Positions 1-9,206 of a stretch of DNA of 64,000 nt are shown here, piece after piece; positions within the stretch are counted from its first letter, which is position 1; every line of letters starts with the position of its first letter. The translations under genes and the position numbers were made by a program. The notes under the pieces are model-generated. The model was not told the DNA's origin, did not search any database, and saw only the letters and a list, made by a program, of their open reading frames with translations. The stretch is from Bombardia bombarda (taxonomy: Eukaryota; Ascomycota; Sordariomycetes; Sordariales; Lasiosphaeriaceae): NCBI GenBank assembly GCA_030512295.1, contig JAULSR010000001.1, forward strand, positions 9,137,001 through 9,201,000, read 5' to 3'.

Positions 1-284
1 GTGTCTCCCAGCCAGCGCACGGGCCCACTTCTCTGGCGTCCACAAGCCCGACTCTAGCCTAATCAAGAGCCCCCCATCAAAGGGCTGCTGCTGCTCGAGA
101 ACCTGTGCGCGTAAGTTTTGGGCACGAACCACCTTGCCGTGCAACGTCAATTGGAATCCCTTCAAGCGCAGCCAAGTGAAGTGGCATGATCGTTAGTCCG
201 ACGGCGAAGCGCCCAGGCTGATCCGCTTGAAGTTTGAGCTCTTGGTTCTTTGCATTCTATCCAGACGTGTGGACCCTAGCAGCG
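1..284. other. Left-edge stretch without a supportable gene
   Basis: On the minus strand one frame is open from about 230 to 65, but I see no start codon context, domain or splice pattern that would support a gene. It may be the tail of a gene or relic lying beyond the window edge. The Clr5 fragment begins immediately to its right. Confidence 0.3.
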
Positions 285-527
285 ATGATGGTACAGTTCA
301 AAACATACTCACCCAGCGGGCCTCGGTACTCGGCTAGGATCAAGAACGAAGAATGGGAGCGGCATCGCGAAAAGCTCACGAGGCTACATAGTCAAAATGT
401 CCCCCGGAAGCAGATGCTCGACATCCTCAAATGCGAGGATGGTTTCTGTAAGGACATCGGACATCCCCAAGCACATGCCAAAGCATCCCCAAGCACATGC
501 CAGTTATCCTACCAACTGTGTATATAA
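285..527 (+). pseudogene. Clr5-domain gene fragment
   Basis: From the ATG at 285 the frame encodes about 80 residues. Residues 14-55 contain the pattern WERHREKLTRLH followed by a Leu/Met-rich helix and a terminal DGF. This matches the start of the Clr5 domain (PF14420) found at the N-terminus of many fungal proteins of unknown role, often near repeats. After DGF the similarity stops: a possible GTAAGG donor lies at 448, and the frame then runs through a 22-bp tandem duplication (462-480 and 484-502) to a stop. Family proteins are hundreds of residues long, so this is a truncated remnant or a first exon cut off from its gene. The longer open frame starting at 234 begins with TTG, not ATG. Identity of the domain is inferred by eye. 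Confidence 0.5.
462..502. repeat. 22-bp tandem duplication
   Basis: The 19-bp block CATCCCCAAGCACATGCCA occurs at 462-480 and again at 484-502, giving a repeat unit of 22 bp. It sits just upstream of the TATA box of the next gene. Confidence 0.85.
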
Positions 528-528
528 G
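521..528 (+). promoter_or_regulatory. TATA box of the DUF7924-like gene
   Basis: TATATAAG lies 181 bp upstream of the ATG at 709, followed by a pyrimidine-rich leader, a common layout for fungal core promoters. Confidence 0.5.
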
Positions 529-708
529 CAGCGGCCCTCGCCCACCTTCCGTTGCGAGGGCCAGGTTGAAGTCTTACGCCAATACCAGTCATTGCTCGCC
601 TTCCCAACTATCTTCATTGCTAGCCTGCCCAGTTGTCTTCCTTGTGACCACCTTGATCAGGCGTACCTGCCTTCTCTTACAAAGTCTCCCTTTCTTTCGT
701 TCTTCACC

Positions 709-2222
709 ATGGACAAGAAACAAACCTCCCCGGAGCTCTCGCAAGCCGAGCTTCCGCCAGCCCAAGAAGAGCAAGTTCCAGTAAATCCACCGTCACGAAA
801 ACGACAGCTAGACAGCGACGACGACGCCGAACCACGGACAAAGCGAGCGCGGACGACGCGACCGACCTCGGAGCCAGCACGATTGACGCGGAAGAACTTG
901 GGCCTCTTCGACAAAATGGGGAAACACACCAAGAAGACATCCACCCACCGTGACTCCACGGACGACTCGTCCACGACAAAGACCATCTCGACGACGGCGT
1001 CCGGATTCGACATCCAAGCCTACAAGAATGGCATCCTCGAGCCCTCTAGATCTAAGCCCCCTAGTAACCTCGAGGACATCCACAAACGACTCGCTAGGAC
1101 CCGTGCGACCGCATCGCCTCCCGAGTCGGTATACGAGGAATACGTCGAGGTGGTTGGAGGAGCCCCCAACGAAGCAACGATGGTCTACCAGGTCGGGGGG
1201 AAGCTACTCAAGGAGTACCCTGGCAAGGGCTACAAGAAGGTGTTCAACCAAGCATTCACGGGCTATCCCAAGGACGTTGGATTCAACAATGGCCTATCGG
1301 CCCCGCAGCCCGACTTTATCGAGGGCATTGAGATGCGGGACTACCACCCGTTCCCGGTCGACGAACGCGTCCCCGGAGCCGTCCTCTACAAGGACGACCG
1401 CCGTTCGGTGACACTACCACACATCGCCGGAAAGTGGAAGGGCCCCGGAGGAGATATGAGAGAAGCGACGTTACAGAGTAGCTATGACGGAGCAGCACTC
1501 GTCTACGCTCGGAACCAGGCCCTTGCCTACCAGGGAAAGTCTGACCCCCTGGACACGCAAGCATCACGACCTTCACCACGAATGGTACCCAGCTCAACTT
1601 CCACGCTCACTACGCGACCCCAGCCGAAGACGGCACGCTTGAATATCACCAGTTTCCTGTCAAGTCGACGAGTTTGGTCAACTCCCACCAAGAACACAAG
1701 GAAGGTCGCAGAGAACTCAGGAACGAACAGGACCACGCAAAGACACAGTCCTATGAGCTGAGAGACCAGCTGAAGGAGTATTACAAGAAGCAACGCGGTG
1801 GTGGCCTCCATCCTGTCGCTGAAGGAGTGCCGTCCTTGCCTGTACCAGGCATCGAACCACTGGACGCTTACGAGGACGAAGGCGACTACGAAGTCGTCGA
1901 ACACCAGCCTGTTCACCAGCCGACGCCGCCTACGTCATCCAAGCACAGGAGTGGCAAGACGCACTCTCACCACTCGCACCATTCGCACCACTCGCATTCG
2001 ACGCCGCATTCGTCGAAGGCTCCCCCGTCCACACACAGTTCCACCCATGGCAGTGGCCAGAAACGAAAGACTCCGAGCTCACAGTCGTCCCACGGATCCT
2101 CGGCTCCTGTCAGCAAACACAGGAGCTACTGGAAGAAGGATCGCGAGACTGGTCAGTACTACCACGTGCATTCGGATGGTACCGTCTCTTGGCTTGACGA
2201 CGAGGAAGACGAGCGCGACTAG
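709..2222 (+). pseudogene. DUF7924-like protein, one-base frameshift
   Basis: The first part runs in one frame from the ATG at 709 (MDKKQTSPEL) to about 1545. Coding similarity then continues in the -1 frame to the TAG at 2222, ending in SDGTVSWLDDEEDERD. The switch lies at the C5 run 1545-1549 and is explained by one missing C; without it the product would be about 504 residues. It has a basic, Ser/Thr-rich N-terminus with an RKR/KRAR nuclear-signal-like patch, and a central conserved block (VGFNNGLSAPQPDFIEG, then W-K-G-P-G-G-x-M and AALVYARNQALAY). This block resembles the fungal DUF7924 family, thought to have a PD-(D/E)XK nuclease-like fold. A His/Ser-rich linker (HHSHHSHHSHSTPHSS) and a short acidic tail follow. 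The role is unknown; such genes are multicopy in some Fusarium-type genomes. The frameshift may be real decay or a sequencing error in the homopolymer. Confidence 0.6.
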
Positions 2223-2261
2223 TACGGTCTCTGGGACATCGACCATGAAGGAGGGGAAACC

Positions 2262-2674
2262 TGTTACAACCTGCCAAGCCTCGTCAGCGTTGTAAGCACG
2301 TGACCACGATCGGTCACGTAATCACGGCAAACCACGAGGTCAGGAGTGACCACAAGACAATTGACCACGGGACAATGGCACCGAGACAAATGGCACAAGA
2401 CCTACGGGCAGGAGGACACTGGATGACCAGGTGGTGATAGCACCTGGGATGGCACCTGTGACGCGGTGTCTCAAGCGAGTCACCGGACACAGCTCCCCAA
2501 CAGGCTTGGCCTGTTGCTTGAGAATTATTTAGGAGCAGCGAGCTTCCCTCGCTGCTCACACCAGTCTCTACCAAGACAGCTTTCAATCTAAGTCTTTATC
2601 TGATTCTCAGAGGAAGAGGCAGCGAGCCTTACGCCACCCTTATCGCCCAGCGCAGCCTGACTTTCTGCCAACAT
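2262..2674 (+). mobile_element. Possible solo LTR (Ty3/gypsy type)
   Basis: The stretch begins TGTTACAACC and ends near CCAACA(T). AAACC lies directly before it (2257-2261) and again at 2675-2679, as a 5-bp target-site duplication would. Inside are a perfect 10-bp hairpin (2533-2542 with 2548-2557), a CGTGACC/GGTCACG inverted repeat near 2297-2318, and a TATTTAG-like motif before the hairpin, plausible for a U3/R boundary. The length of about 413 bp fits a fungal LTR. No primer-binding site or gag/pol follows, so it would be a solo LTR. The end is off by one base from a perfect TG..CA, so this stays tentative. Confidence 0.35.
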
Positions 2675-3664
2675 AAACCCTGCACCAACAGACCCTTACC
2701 CTAACGTACCAGAGTAAGAGTCTGGGCGTAACACTCTTATCTCATCAGATATAGTACGGGTAGGTGCAAAGGGGATATGCACTTGAGCGACGGGAAGATA
2801 GCCGCCACGGGTAGATTCAAGGAGCGTGAGTGAAAGCTTCGTTTGCATGGTGTAAGATGAGTCATTGGCTTTTGATAGACTTGTCATTTTGTATGCAGCT
2901 ATCCAGCCGCCTCTATCCCGTTCTGATATATCCCATGTACGTCTAGCCAGCGAACTGCGAGGATTTTTGGAAACTATCTACCTCAAGTCGTTTTATGTTA
3001 CGGGCAGGTACTCATTTGTTGAAAGGTTCTCAGTGGTAATTTTGTGATATTGGCGCCTCATAAACGCGACTGAGCAAAACCATTGTTGTTCCTCGAGGAT
3101 AAATCTTATTGCTGGATTTCGTAAACAATGTGATATAAACTCTATCATATTTCCACTACGAGCTACTATCGTGATTGATGTTGAGTAAGTCTTGCCCGAC
3201 AGCCAATCTGATCCCAAGTAATATTGTTTCCTCAAGGCAACATCTCGAAGTTGTAGGCCTCATGCAGAGGGCCGTCGGTCATAATCCGCCTCCCGTCTGA
3301 TGTTCAGATTGTTATTCACCGAATATGAGAAGTTTCTGTCCAATTCGTTTGTTTTCCATGCGCCGTAACGTCTTTTCAGGGCAAACTCAGATTTTCTTCG
3401 CCGGCTTCAGATCTTGTGCTGAAGGGTACCGGGGCAGGCAAGATGATCAGAAGAGAGCCCAAAATCTTGTATAAAAGCATCCTTGGCCACCTGCCCCTTT
3501 CCTTCTTCCACCTTTTCATCTTCCTTCCTTAGCACCTCTCAACCTTAGCGAGGCTCTTTCTTTCTCAACATCAGGCACCGAAGCTCTTCTTTCTCTACAT
3601 CTTCCACACGCACCTTCATCAGTTCCAATCCCCATCTTACTTAACGACCGTCACATCCTCGAAA
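2675..3664. promoter_or_regulatory. Upstream region of the dynamin-like gene
   Basis: About 1 kb, moderately AT-rich, without a convincing open frame. TATAAAAG at 3470-3477 lies 188 bp upstream of the ATG at 3665 and is followed by a CT-rich leader typical of a fungal 5' UTR. I see nothing else definable. Confidence 0.5.
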
Positions 3665-5938
3665 ATGGCAACCGACAAACCTGGCCAGTCATTTGACGGC
3701 CTGGGTAACCAAGTCTATCTCGAGAAGCAAGATAAGCTGCGTGACATTGGTGTTGATATTCACACCTCTCAGGTAAGTTTTATGCCCATGATGGTGAGAG
3801 ATTTGCGATAACTGACGTAAGAGATTCGCAGATCGTTGTAGTCGGCGGCCAGTCTTCTGGCAAGAGCTCTCTTCTCGAGAGTCTCACTGGCTTCTCTTTC
3901 CCGCGTGGCCAAGGCCTCTGCACTCGATATGCAACCCAGATCACGCTTCGCCGAAACCCAGTGAAGAGTCACATCATTTCTATCACTCCTCGCAACAATG
4001 CCGATGCAGCGCTGCAGGAGCGTCTTCGCGCCTTTCATCGTGAACTCGACGACTTTGAGGGCAAGAAGCTGGCAAAGGTTATTGAGGAGGCCAACACTGC
4101 CATGGGTATCCGCTCCGGCCCGACAAAGGATGATACGACCTTGCCCACCTTCAGTGACGACATTCTGAAGATCGAGATCTCTGGCCCAGACAAGCCTCAC
4201 CTTACTGTCATCGACGTGCCCGGCCTGTTCCAGGTTACTGACGAGGGCCACACCACGGATCTTGACAAGACCATGATCGAGAACATGGTCCGTAGGTATA
4301 TGGAGAATGAGCGAACCATGTAAGCTGACTCCACATGACCAGCCAGATAGTACCAAAGAAATGTAGTTGCTGACCGTTAAACACAGTGTTCTGGCAGTTA
4401 TGACATGCCTCGCCGACCGTGCCACTGAGGGAATCTTGCAGTTTGCCAAAGCTGCAGACCCAAAGGGTGAGAGAACTGTTGGAGTTCTCACCAAGGCCGA
4501 TCTTGCCACCGAAAAGGCCGTCCTGCAGACTATCCTCGAGTTGGTCCAGGGAAAGACTCTCAAGCTTGGCTACTTTGTCGTCCGCAACCGCGGTGCCGAC
4601 GATGACGACCTCGACATCTCTCAGTGCCGACAGAATGAGAAAGAGCTCTTTGCCCGCCCTCAGTGGGACAAGGTCACGAAGCTTGGCCGCACCGGAATCG
4701 AGGCTCTTCGCAGTGAGCTTCAAACTCTGCTCATGGACTTGGCTAAGCGTGAGCTGCCAAAGCAGCGGGCTGAGGTGACTAAGCGGCTCACCGACTGCCG
4801 CAAGGCGTTTAAGGATATGGGGCCTTCCAGAGTTGACCCTGCCAGCCAGCGAGAGTTACTCACGAAGCTGACCTTGAGGTTCGATCGAATTACTCGCGAC
4901 GCCCTTGAGGGCCGATATGATGGCAACCCAATTTTTGTTGAAAAGCCTGAGCTCAAGCTCATCACCAAGATCCTCGGGCTCAACGGTGGTTTTGCAGAGC
5001 TGATGTGGCAAAAGGGACATCTTCGCTACTTCGTTGGCGCGTCATCTTCAGCCGATCATGGCAAGACCGCCAAATACATGAACGCTGTCAGCGATATACA
5101 TGATGATGCTGAAGATTTGCCCGAGCTGCAGGAAATCATCACCGAGGATAGACCCGAGTTTCATGATCCCTTGGGAAATTCGATCATGGCGCATATCGAA
5201 CAGTGTTATGTCGATAGTCGGGGACCTGAGCTGGGAACGTTTGGAGGCGTGCTACTAGCCATGACCTTCAGTGAGCAGACCAAAAAATGGCGCTCTATCG
5301 TTTACCAGCATGTCAGCGCCATCATCGCCGTCGTGCATTTCTTCATCAAAGACCTTCTAGACACCGTTTTTGTTGACGAGCGCATGCGCGACGAACTGTG
5401 GGAGGCGGTTCTTCTGGGCAAGCTTCTCGATGCATACCATCGTGCCCAAGACCAAACTGATTACTTTATCGCCACTGAGTTGAATCTTCGACCTTCGACA
5501 TACAATCATCTCTTCAATGAAACCCTCCAGAACGCGCGAGTCCAGCGGTTTGAAGCTGTCCAGAATCCGTCCGCTTGCAGTGACGGAACAGTCCAGTCCT
5601 CAGAGGTCAATGGCATTGCAGCCAAGCTGAAAGGACTTATTATCGACAAAAGTAATGTCGACCAAGTAAAGGAGGATGTCCATGATATTCTCCAGAGCTA
5701 CTACGGGGTCTCTATCAAGCGCTTCGTCGATAACATCTGCCGCCACATAGTCGAGCATGCTCTTCTTGAGGGCGACGACAGCCCTCTCAAGATCTTGAGC
5801 CCAGAGCTGGTTCAGGGGATGAGTGAGTCGCAGCTGGACCGCATTGCTGGCGAAGATAGCGGAGCCAGACGGGAGAGAAAGCGTCTTGAGCTCGAGATTC
5901 AGGGTCTGGAAGCTGCCATGAATGTCCTCTGTAGCTGA
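3665..5938 (+). CDS. Dynamin-like large GTPase (Mx/DRP type)
   Basis: Three exons: 3665-3772, 3832-4319 and 4387-5938, with GT..AG introns of 59 and 67 bp. The second codon join is ACC-AT|T. The product is 715 residues. The GTPase domain shows G1 GGQSSGKS (about 41-48), a conserved Thr in the switch region, G3 DVPG (about 164-167) and G4 TKAD (about 234-237). A middle/stalk helical region follows, and a C-terminal GTPase effector domain starts near VDQVKEDVHDILQSYYG and ends in an Arg/Glu-rich helix. There is no PH domain and no proline-rich tail, so it resembles the Mx-like fungal dynamin proteins rather than classical endocytic dynamin. Such proteins self-assemble and couple GTP hydrolysis to remodelling of membranes or other assemblies; the cellular target of this subfamily is not known. 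A second dynamin-superfamily gene lies 3.3 kb downstream. Confidence 0.9.
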
Positions 5939-6075
5939 GTGCTTTTGCAAAAGCAAGACAAGTCGACTATCGTGGCGTACTTGTGTGTATACCATGGACA
6001 TCGGAGGAGGGACTGTGTTGCTAGACAAAAGGAGCTGCACCGCCTTTTGTGGATGAAATTTGTCTTCGGATCATG

Positions 6076-6195
6076 GGTTGCCGCACAACTAGTTGTCGTA
6101 GAACTAGTCATCAGAAAGCAATTCATCCTATAACCAATCATTGCATAACTTCGTGTCGTATAACTGGATGTGGTGCAATCAGTAGTCGTATCACC
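6076..6195. repeat. Degenerate 15-bp minisatellite, eight units
   Basis: Eight consecutive 15-bp units can be cut without a gap, starting at 6076, 6091, 6106, 6121, 6136, 6151, 6166 and 6181. They are variants of AGTTGTCGTATAACT. Because 15 is a multiple of three, each strand reads as pentapeptide repeats (such as S-C-R-I-T on plus, Q-L-V-I-R-like on minus). I see no gene structure around it, so it is probably a non-coding satellite or an old coding-repeat relic. Confidence 0.7.
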
Positions 6196-6549
6196 AGACC
6201 AACCCCTTCAGAGGCCTGTGATCCACCACGAAAAGATATCCCGGAGCCCATGCACAACGATCAAGGAGGTCCTGGGGTCAGTGGCACAACCTGTTGTTCA
6301 ACCTTCTTGGCCAATAGCCATCTATGACATTTCCCATCTATAATCCTGTCAAAATAGGATATGATAGAAACGCTAGAATGCCTTAACTGCCTTGACCCAC
6401 CCGGCAATCATGTTCTGCCTTCCCTGAACTGCTCGATTCGTCCCCAGCCTGCGAAAGAGAAATAGGTATAACAGATTTTGGTAACTAGAAGCCTTGTGTC
6501 AAACCACCTATTCACCAACTGACAACCCCCAGACAGCGCGTCAGAACGA

Positions 6550-6813
6550 CAAGATGTCGATCAACATCACACCGCCGCCCGCCGAGCCTATCGCCCATGT
6601 CGACCACATATCGACTCCCACCGCAACGGCGACAATGATCACAGTGACAACAGCAACCACAATGATAACCACAATCACGGTAACGACTTCTTCGGGAGTA
6701 ACCACGATCACATCGACGCCAGCGATATCCACCACGACACACACAATGACAGTCGGGAAGCCTGCCACACAGTCAGTCAGGCACGGAAACCGCCGGCTCG
6801 TAGGATTGCGTAG
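6550..6813 (+). other. Low-complexity ACN/GAN-rich tract
   Basis: One plus frame (ATG at 6554) gives a Thr-rich low-complexity peptide. The neighbouring frame gives an Asp/Asn/His-rich one, open to the TAG at 6811 but without its own ATG. Neither frame resembles a family I know and the composition alone explains both open frames. I treat this as low-complexity sequence; a small exon of an unseen gene cannot be excluded. Confidence 0.3.
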
Positions 6814-7422
6814 CTGTCTTGTTTGTTCTATGCTGATGCTGGCCGGCTGGTAGTTGTCTTTTCTGCAATATGAACGAGAAGAGGAGTATGAATGGGGGAG
6901 ATGGCTTCAAAGGAGATTAAGAGCAGTCATCCGAGGGCCGGGCTTCATCAGAATGAAAGCAGTGGTCGCGGACTAAGCCCAGAGCAAATAGTGTAAAGAT
7001 GTACGTTGGTAACTGGTTCTTATTGTTGGTGGCCTGGAAAGTATGCGTCTTCCCAGTACATAACGCGGTTCTATCTGTTGATCTTCGATATGCCACGAGG
7101 TAGCTCAGACTATGGCAACCCACGGGACAGTCGAAACCGCTTGACTAGCATAAGCGACGAATGATGGCCACGCATGAATATAAAAGGCTGAATATATCGG
7201 TGCCGGACTATTGCTTAATTGAAGTCCTATGCCGCAAGCATATAGATCATCGACCACAGGCACCGCTTGGCCGCATGGCCGAGGACTTTCCGTGCTTGGT
7301 CAGGTACTGAACCGACCTATTTACCACGGATGTCTCCTCGGCGTGCTTGGCCATGCCCTGATGGCATATCTTCAAAGGGCTTCGCTTTGTTCGATGAATG
7401 GTCTGGGTCCTAACGTAGGTCG

Positions 7423-7452
7423 ATTTGTCGCATAACCAGTTGTCGTTTGACC
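7423..7452. repeat. Second short copy of the 15-bp minisatellite
   Basis: Two units (7423-7437 and 7438-7452) match the consensus of the array at 6076-6195 closely, for example ...GTCGCATAACC and AGTTGTCGTTTGACC. The copy lies 52 bp beyond the stop of the cyclin-like gene, in its 3' flank. Confidence 0.6.
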
Positions 7453-7503
7453 AAATCCCATATGTCGTAAAGTTTGCGTAAAATCTCAAGAATCCACCCC
7501 TCA

Positions 7504-8572
7504 TCAAGCAACACCCTCCATCTCCGCCATCTTCTCATCCATCTTCCTCGCCATCTCTGCCTCCACATCCAACTCCCCTCCACCCTGTCCACCCCCACTC
7601 CCATTCCCAACCCCCAGCCCCCTCTTCTTCTCCATCTCCTCCTCCACCGTCCTCCTGCTAATCATCCCCTGCCCCAACCTTGGCACATCCTCCCTCATCT
7701 TCCTCGCCCACCCCTCCACGCTCCGCATCCCCACCACCAAGAACCCCAGCTCTTCCCTATCGACATCAAACACCTCCCACCACTCGCACTCGGGCATCTT
7801 GGCGCCCACGTCCTTGGCCGCGTTGTAGATCGCCGCCACCGCCAGCGCGTTCGGCTGGCTCGTCAGGTACAGCATCTGCGGCGACAGCAGCGCGGTGTTA
7901 AGATATGCCAGCACGCGCTTGGCGATGCGCTCCTTGCGCACGCCCAAGAAATCCATGGCTTGTAGATATGTGACGGCGAGCGGGTGAGGCAGGGAGACGT
8001 GCGTGTTGAAGCTGAGGGCGTAGAGGATGCGCGCCTCGGCGGCGAGGATGCGGCTGTGGAAGGCCTGGTAGGCGGACTCGGAGAGGGTGGTGGATGTGAT
8101 GGAGCGGAGGGGTGGTAAGGAGGGAGGCGAGCGGAAGAGGGTCGAGGCGGGGGAGAGGAGGTAGGTGTAGACGTTTGAGATGTCGCGGGGGGAGCGCGGG
8201 GATGGGCCGAGTTTGGCGACGAGGTAGAGGGAGGCGGCGGATATGTCCTGCTTGTTTGGGGTGGTTAGTTCTGGATGGGTTTTATGGTATTATACGGTGG
8301 GCTACAAGAATGGGGGTGGTAATATGGAGGGGGCAAATAGAGCTTACACTAAACTCATGTGACATGAATGGCTCGACGAGCCAGTATCGTGCGAGTATGA
8401 CGTTTGCTTGGGCGGTGGCGGACTGGGGTAGCTGCAGGAGGACGCCGGCGGCCTGGGTGAGACATTGCGACGAGAAAATGATGGCGTCCTGCAGCTCTGC
8501 TGGGAGGGAGCTGAAGGAGCGCCGCTGGTATAGTTGATCTGGCGTGGCCAGCGGATTCGTCATGTGGGACAT
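7504..8572 (-). CDS. Cyclin-L-like cyclin
   Basis: Two exons: 8572-8348 (75 codons, ending SHEFS) and about 8250-7504. The intron starts with GTAAGC at 8347 and ends at either AAG or CAG (8251 or 8248), a choice of one extra Gln; both keep the frame. The product is about 323 residues. The N-terminal cyclin box shows LTQAAGVLLQLPQ, RYWLVEPFMSHEF and ASLYLVAKL, then SPRDISNVY. The second cyclin fold includes AEARILYALSF and NALAVAAIYNAAKD. This is the pattern of cyclin L/K-type regulatory subunits that activate transcription- and splicing-linked CDKs in the nucleus rather than cell-cycle cyclins. The C-terminus is a Gly-rich linker plus a Glu/Met/Lys helix and lacks the long RS domain of animal cyclin L. 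It is divergent to the SLIP-GC-like gene. Confidence 0.85.
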
Positions 8573-9206
8573 TGTGGCTGGTGGGACGAGTGTTTTGATA
8601 TCGTGAGCGTGGACGTTGCGCGGTGAGGTGAGGTTGGTTGAGTGGAAAGGGCCTGGGGTGGAAGCGACAGGGAGCTTGAATCCCTGCGCGCCGGTAACCA
8701 GTGCGCGCTCTGGCGCTCAGGCACGGTTGCCGCTGCTACCCTACTGACTAAGGTAGTCCCTCGCCAGGTCCCTGTCAATAAAGCTTGTCTTTAGTTGGTG
8801 ACCCCAGCAAGTTAGTTCTAGGTCACGAGATGCCGCGGGGAAGATTTCGTGTTTGTTAAGGGAAGTCGCAAACAGCCATTCACGCACAATTTCTCCTGCC
8901 TTCTAAACTCCTCTCTCTGTCGTCGGCTTTTCTTCATTCTCAGCCTGACACTCTTTATTTCGATGGCCGTTTGTGTGCTGCTGCCCCGACCAGTTTGACT
9001 TTTCTGAAGCTGTCTTGAACACCTTGGACACGTCTTCACGTCTATGCTTCTTTGCTACGCGTCGCGTCCCTCCTTAAACGTAGCCGTGGCACCCATCGGC
9101 AGACGGGCCAGACCTTACCAGCCTTGGTAGCCGAATCAATCGCATCCTGTCATCCTGTCTGCACCTTGGGGACCGCAGATTATCGAGCCAGCTCCTTCTA
9201 GACATC
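8573..9206. promoter_or_regulatory. Divergent promoter, cyclin-like / SLIP-GC-like
   Basis: This 634-bp spacer separates two divergently transcribed genes and must hold both core promoters. No TATA box stands out, and the CT-rich tracts near 8890-8950 look like leader sequence. No other feature is seen. Confidence 0.5.

Larger units (their letters stand above)
5939..7503. other. Intergenic region with minisatellite and low-complexity tract
   Basis: No gene is supported. The region holds the 3' flank of the dynamin-like gene, the 15-bp minisatellite, an ACN-rich low-complexity stretch around 6550-6800, and a second short copy of the minisatellite just past the stop of the cyclin gene. A TATAAAAG motif at about 7178 leads to no recognisable coding sequence. 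Confidence 0.5.

Noticed and set aside
6541..6768. Minus-strand Val/Ile-rich frame looking like a membrane peptide
   Set aside because: It is the complement of an ACN-rich low-complexity tract and has no promoter or homologue support.
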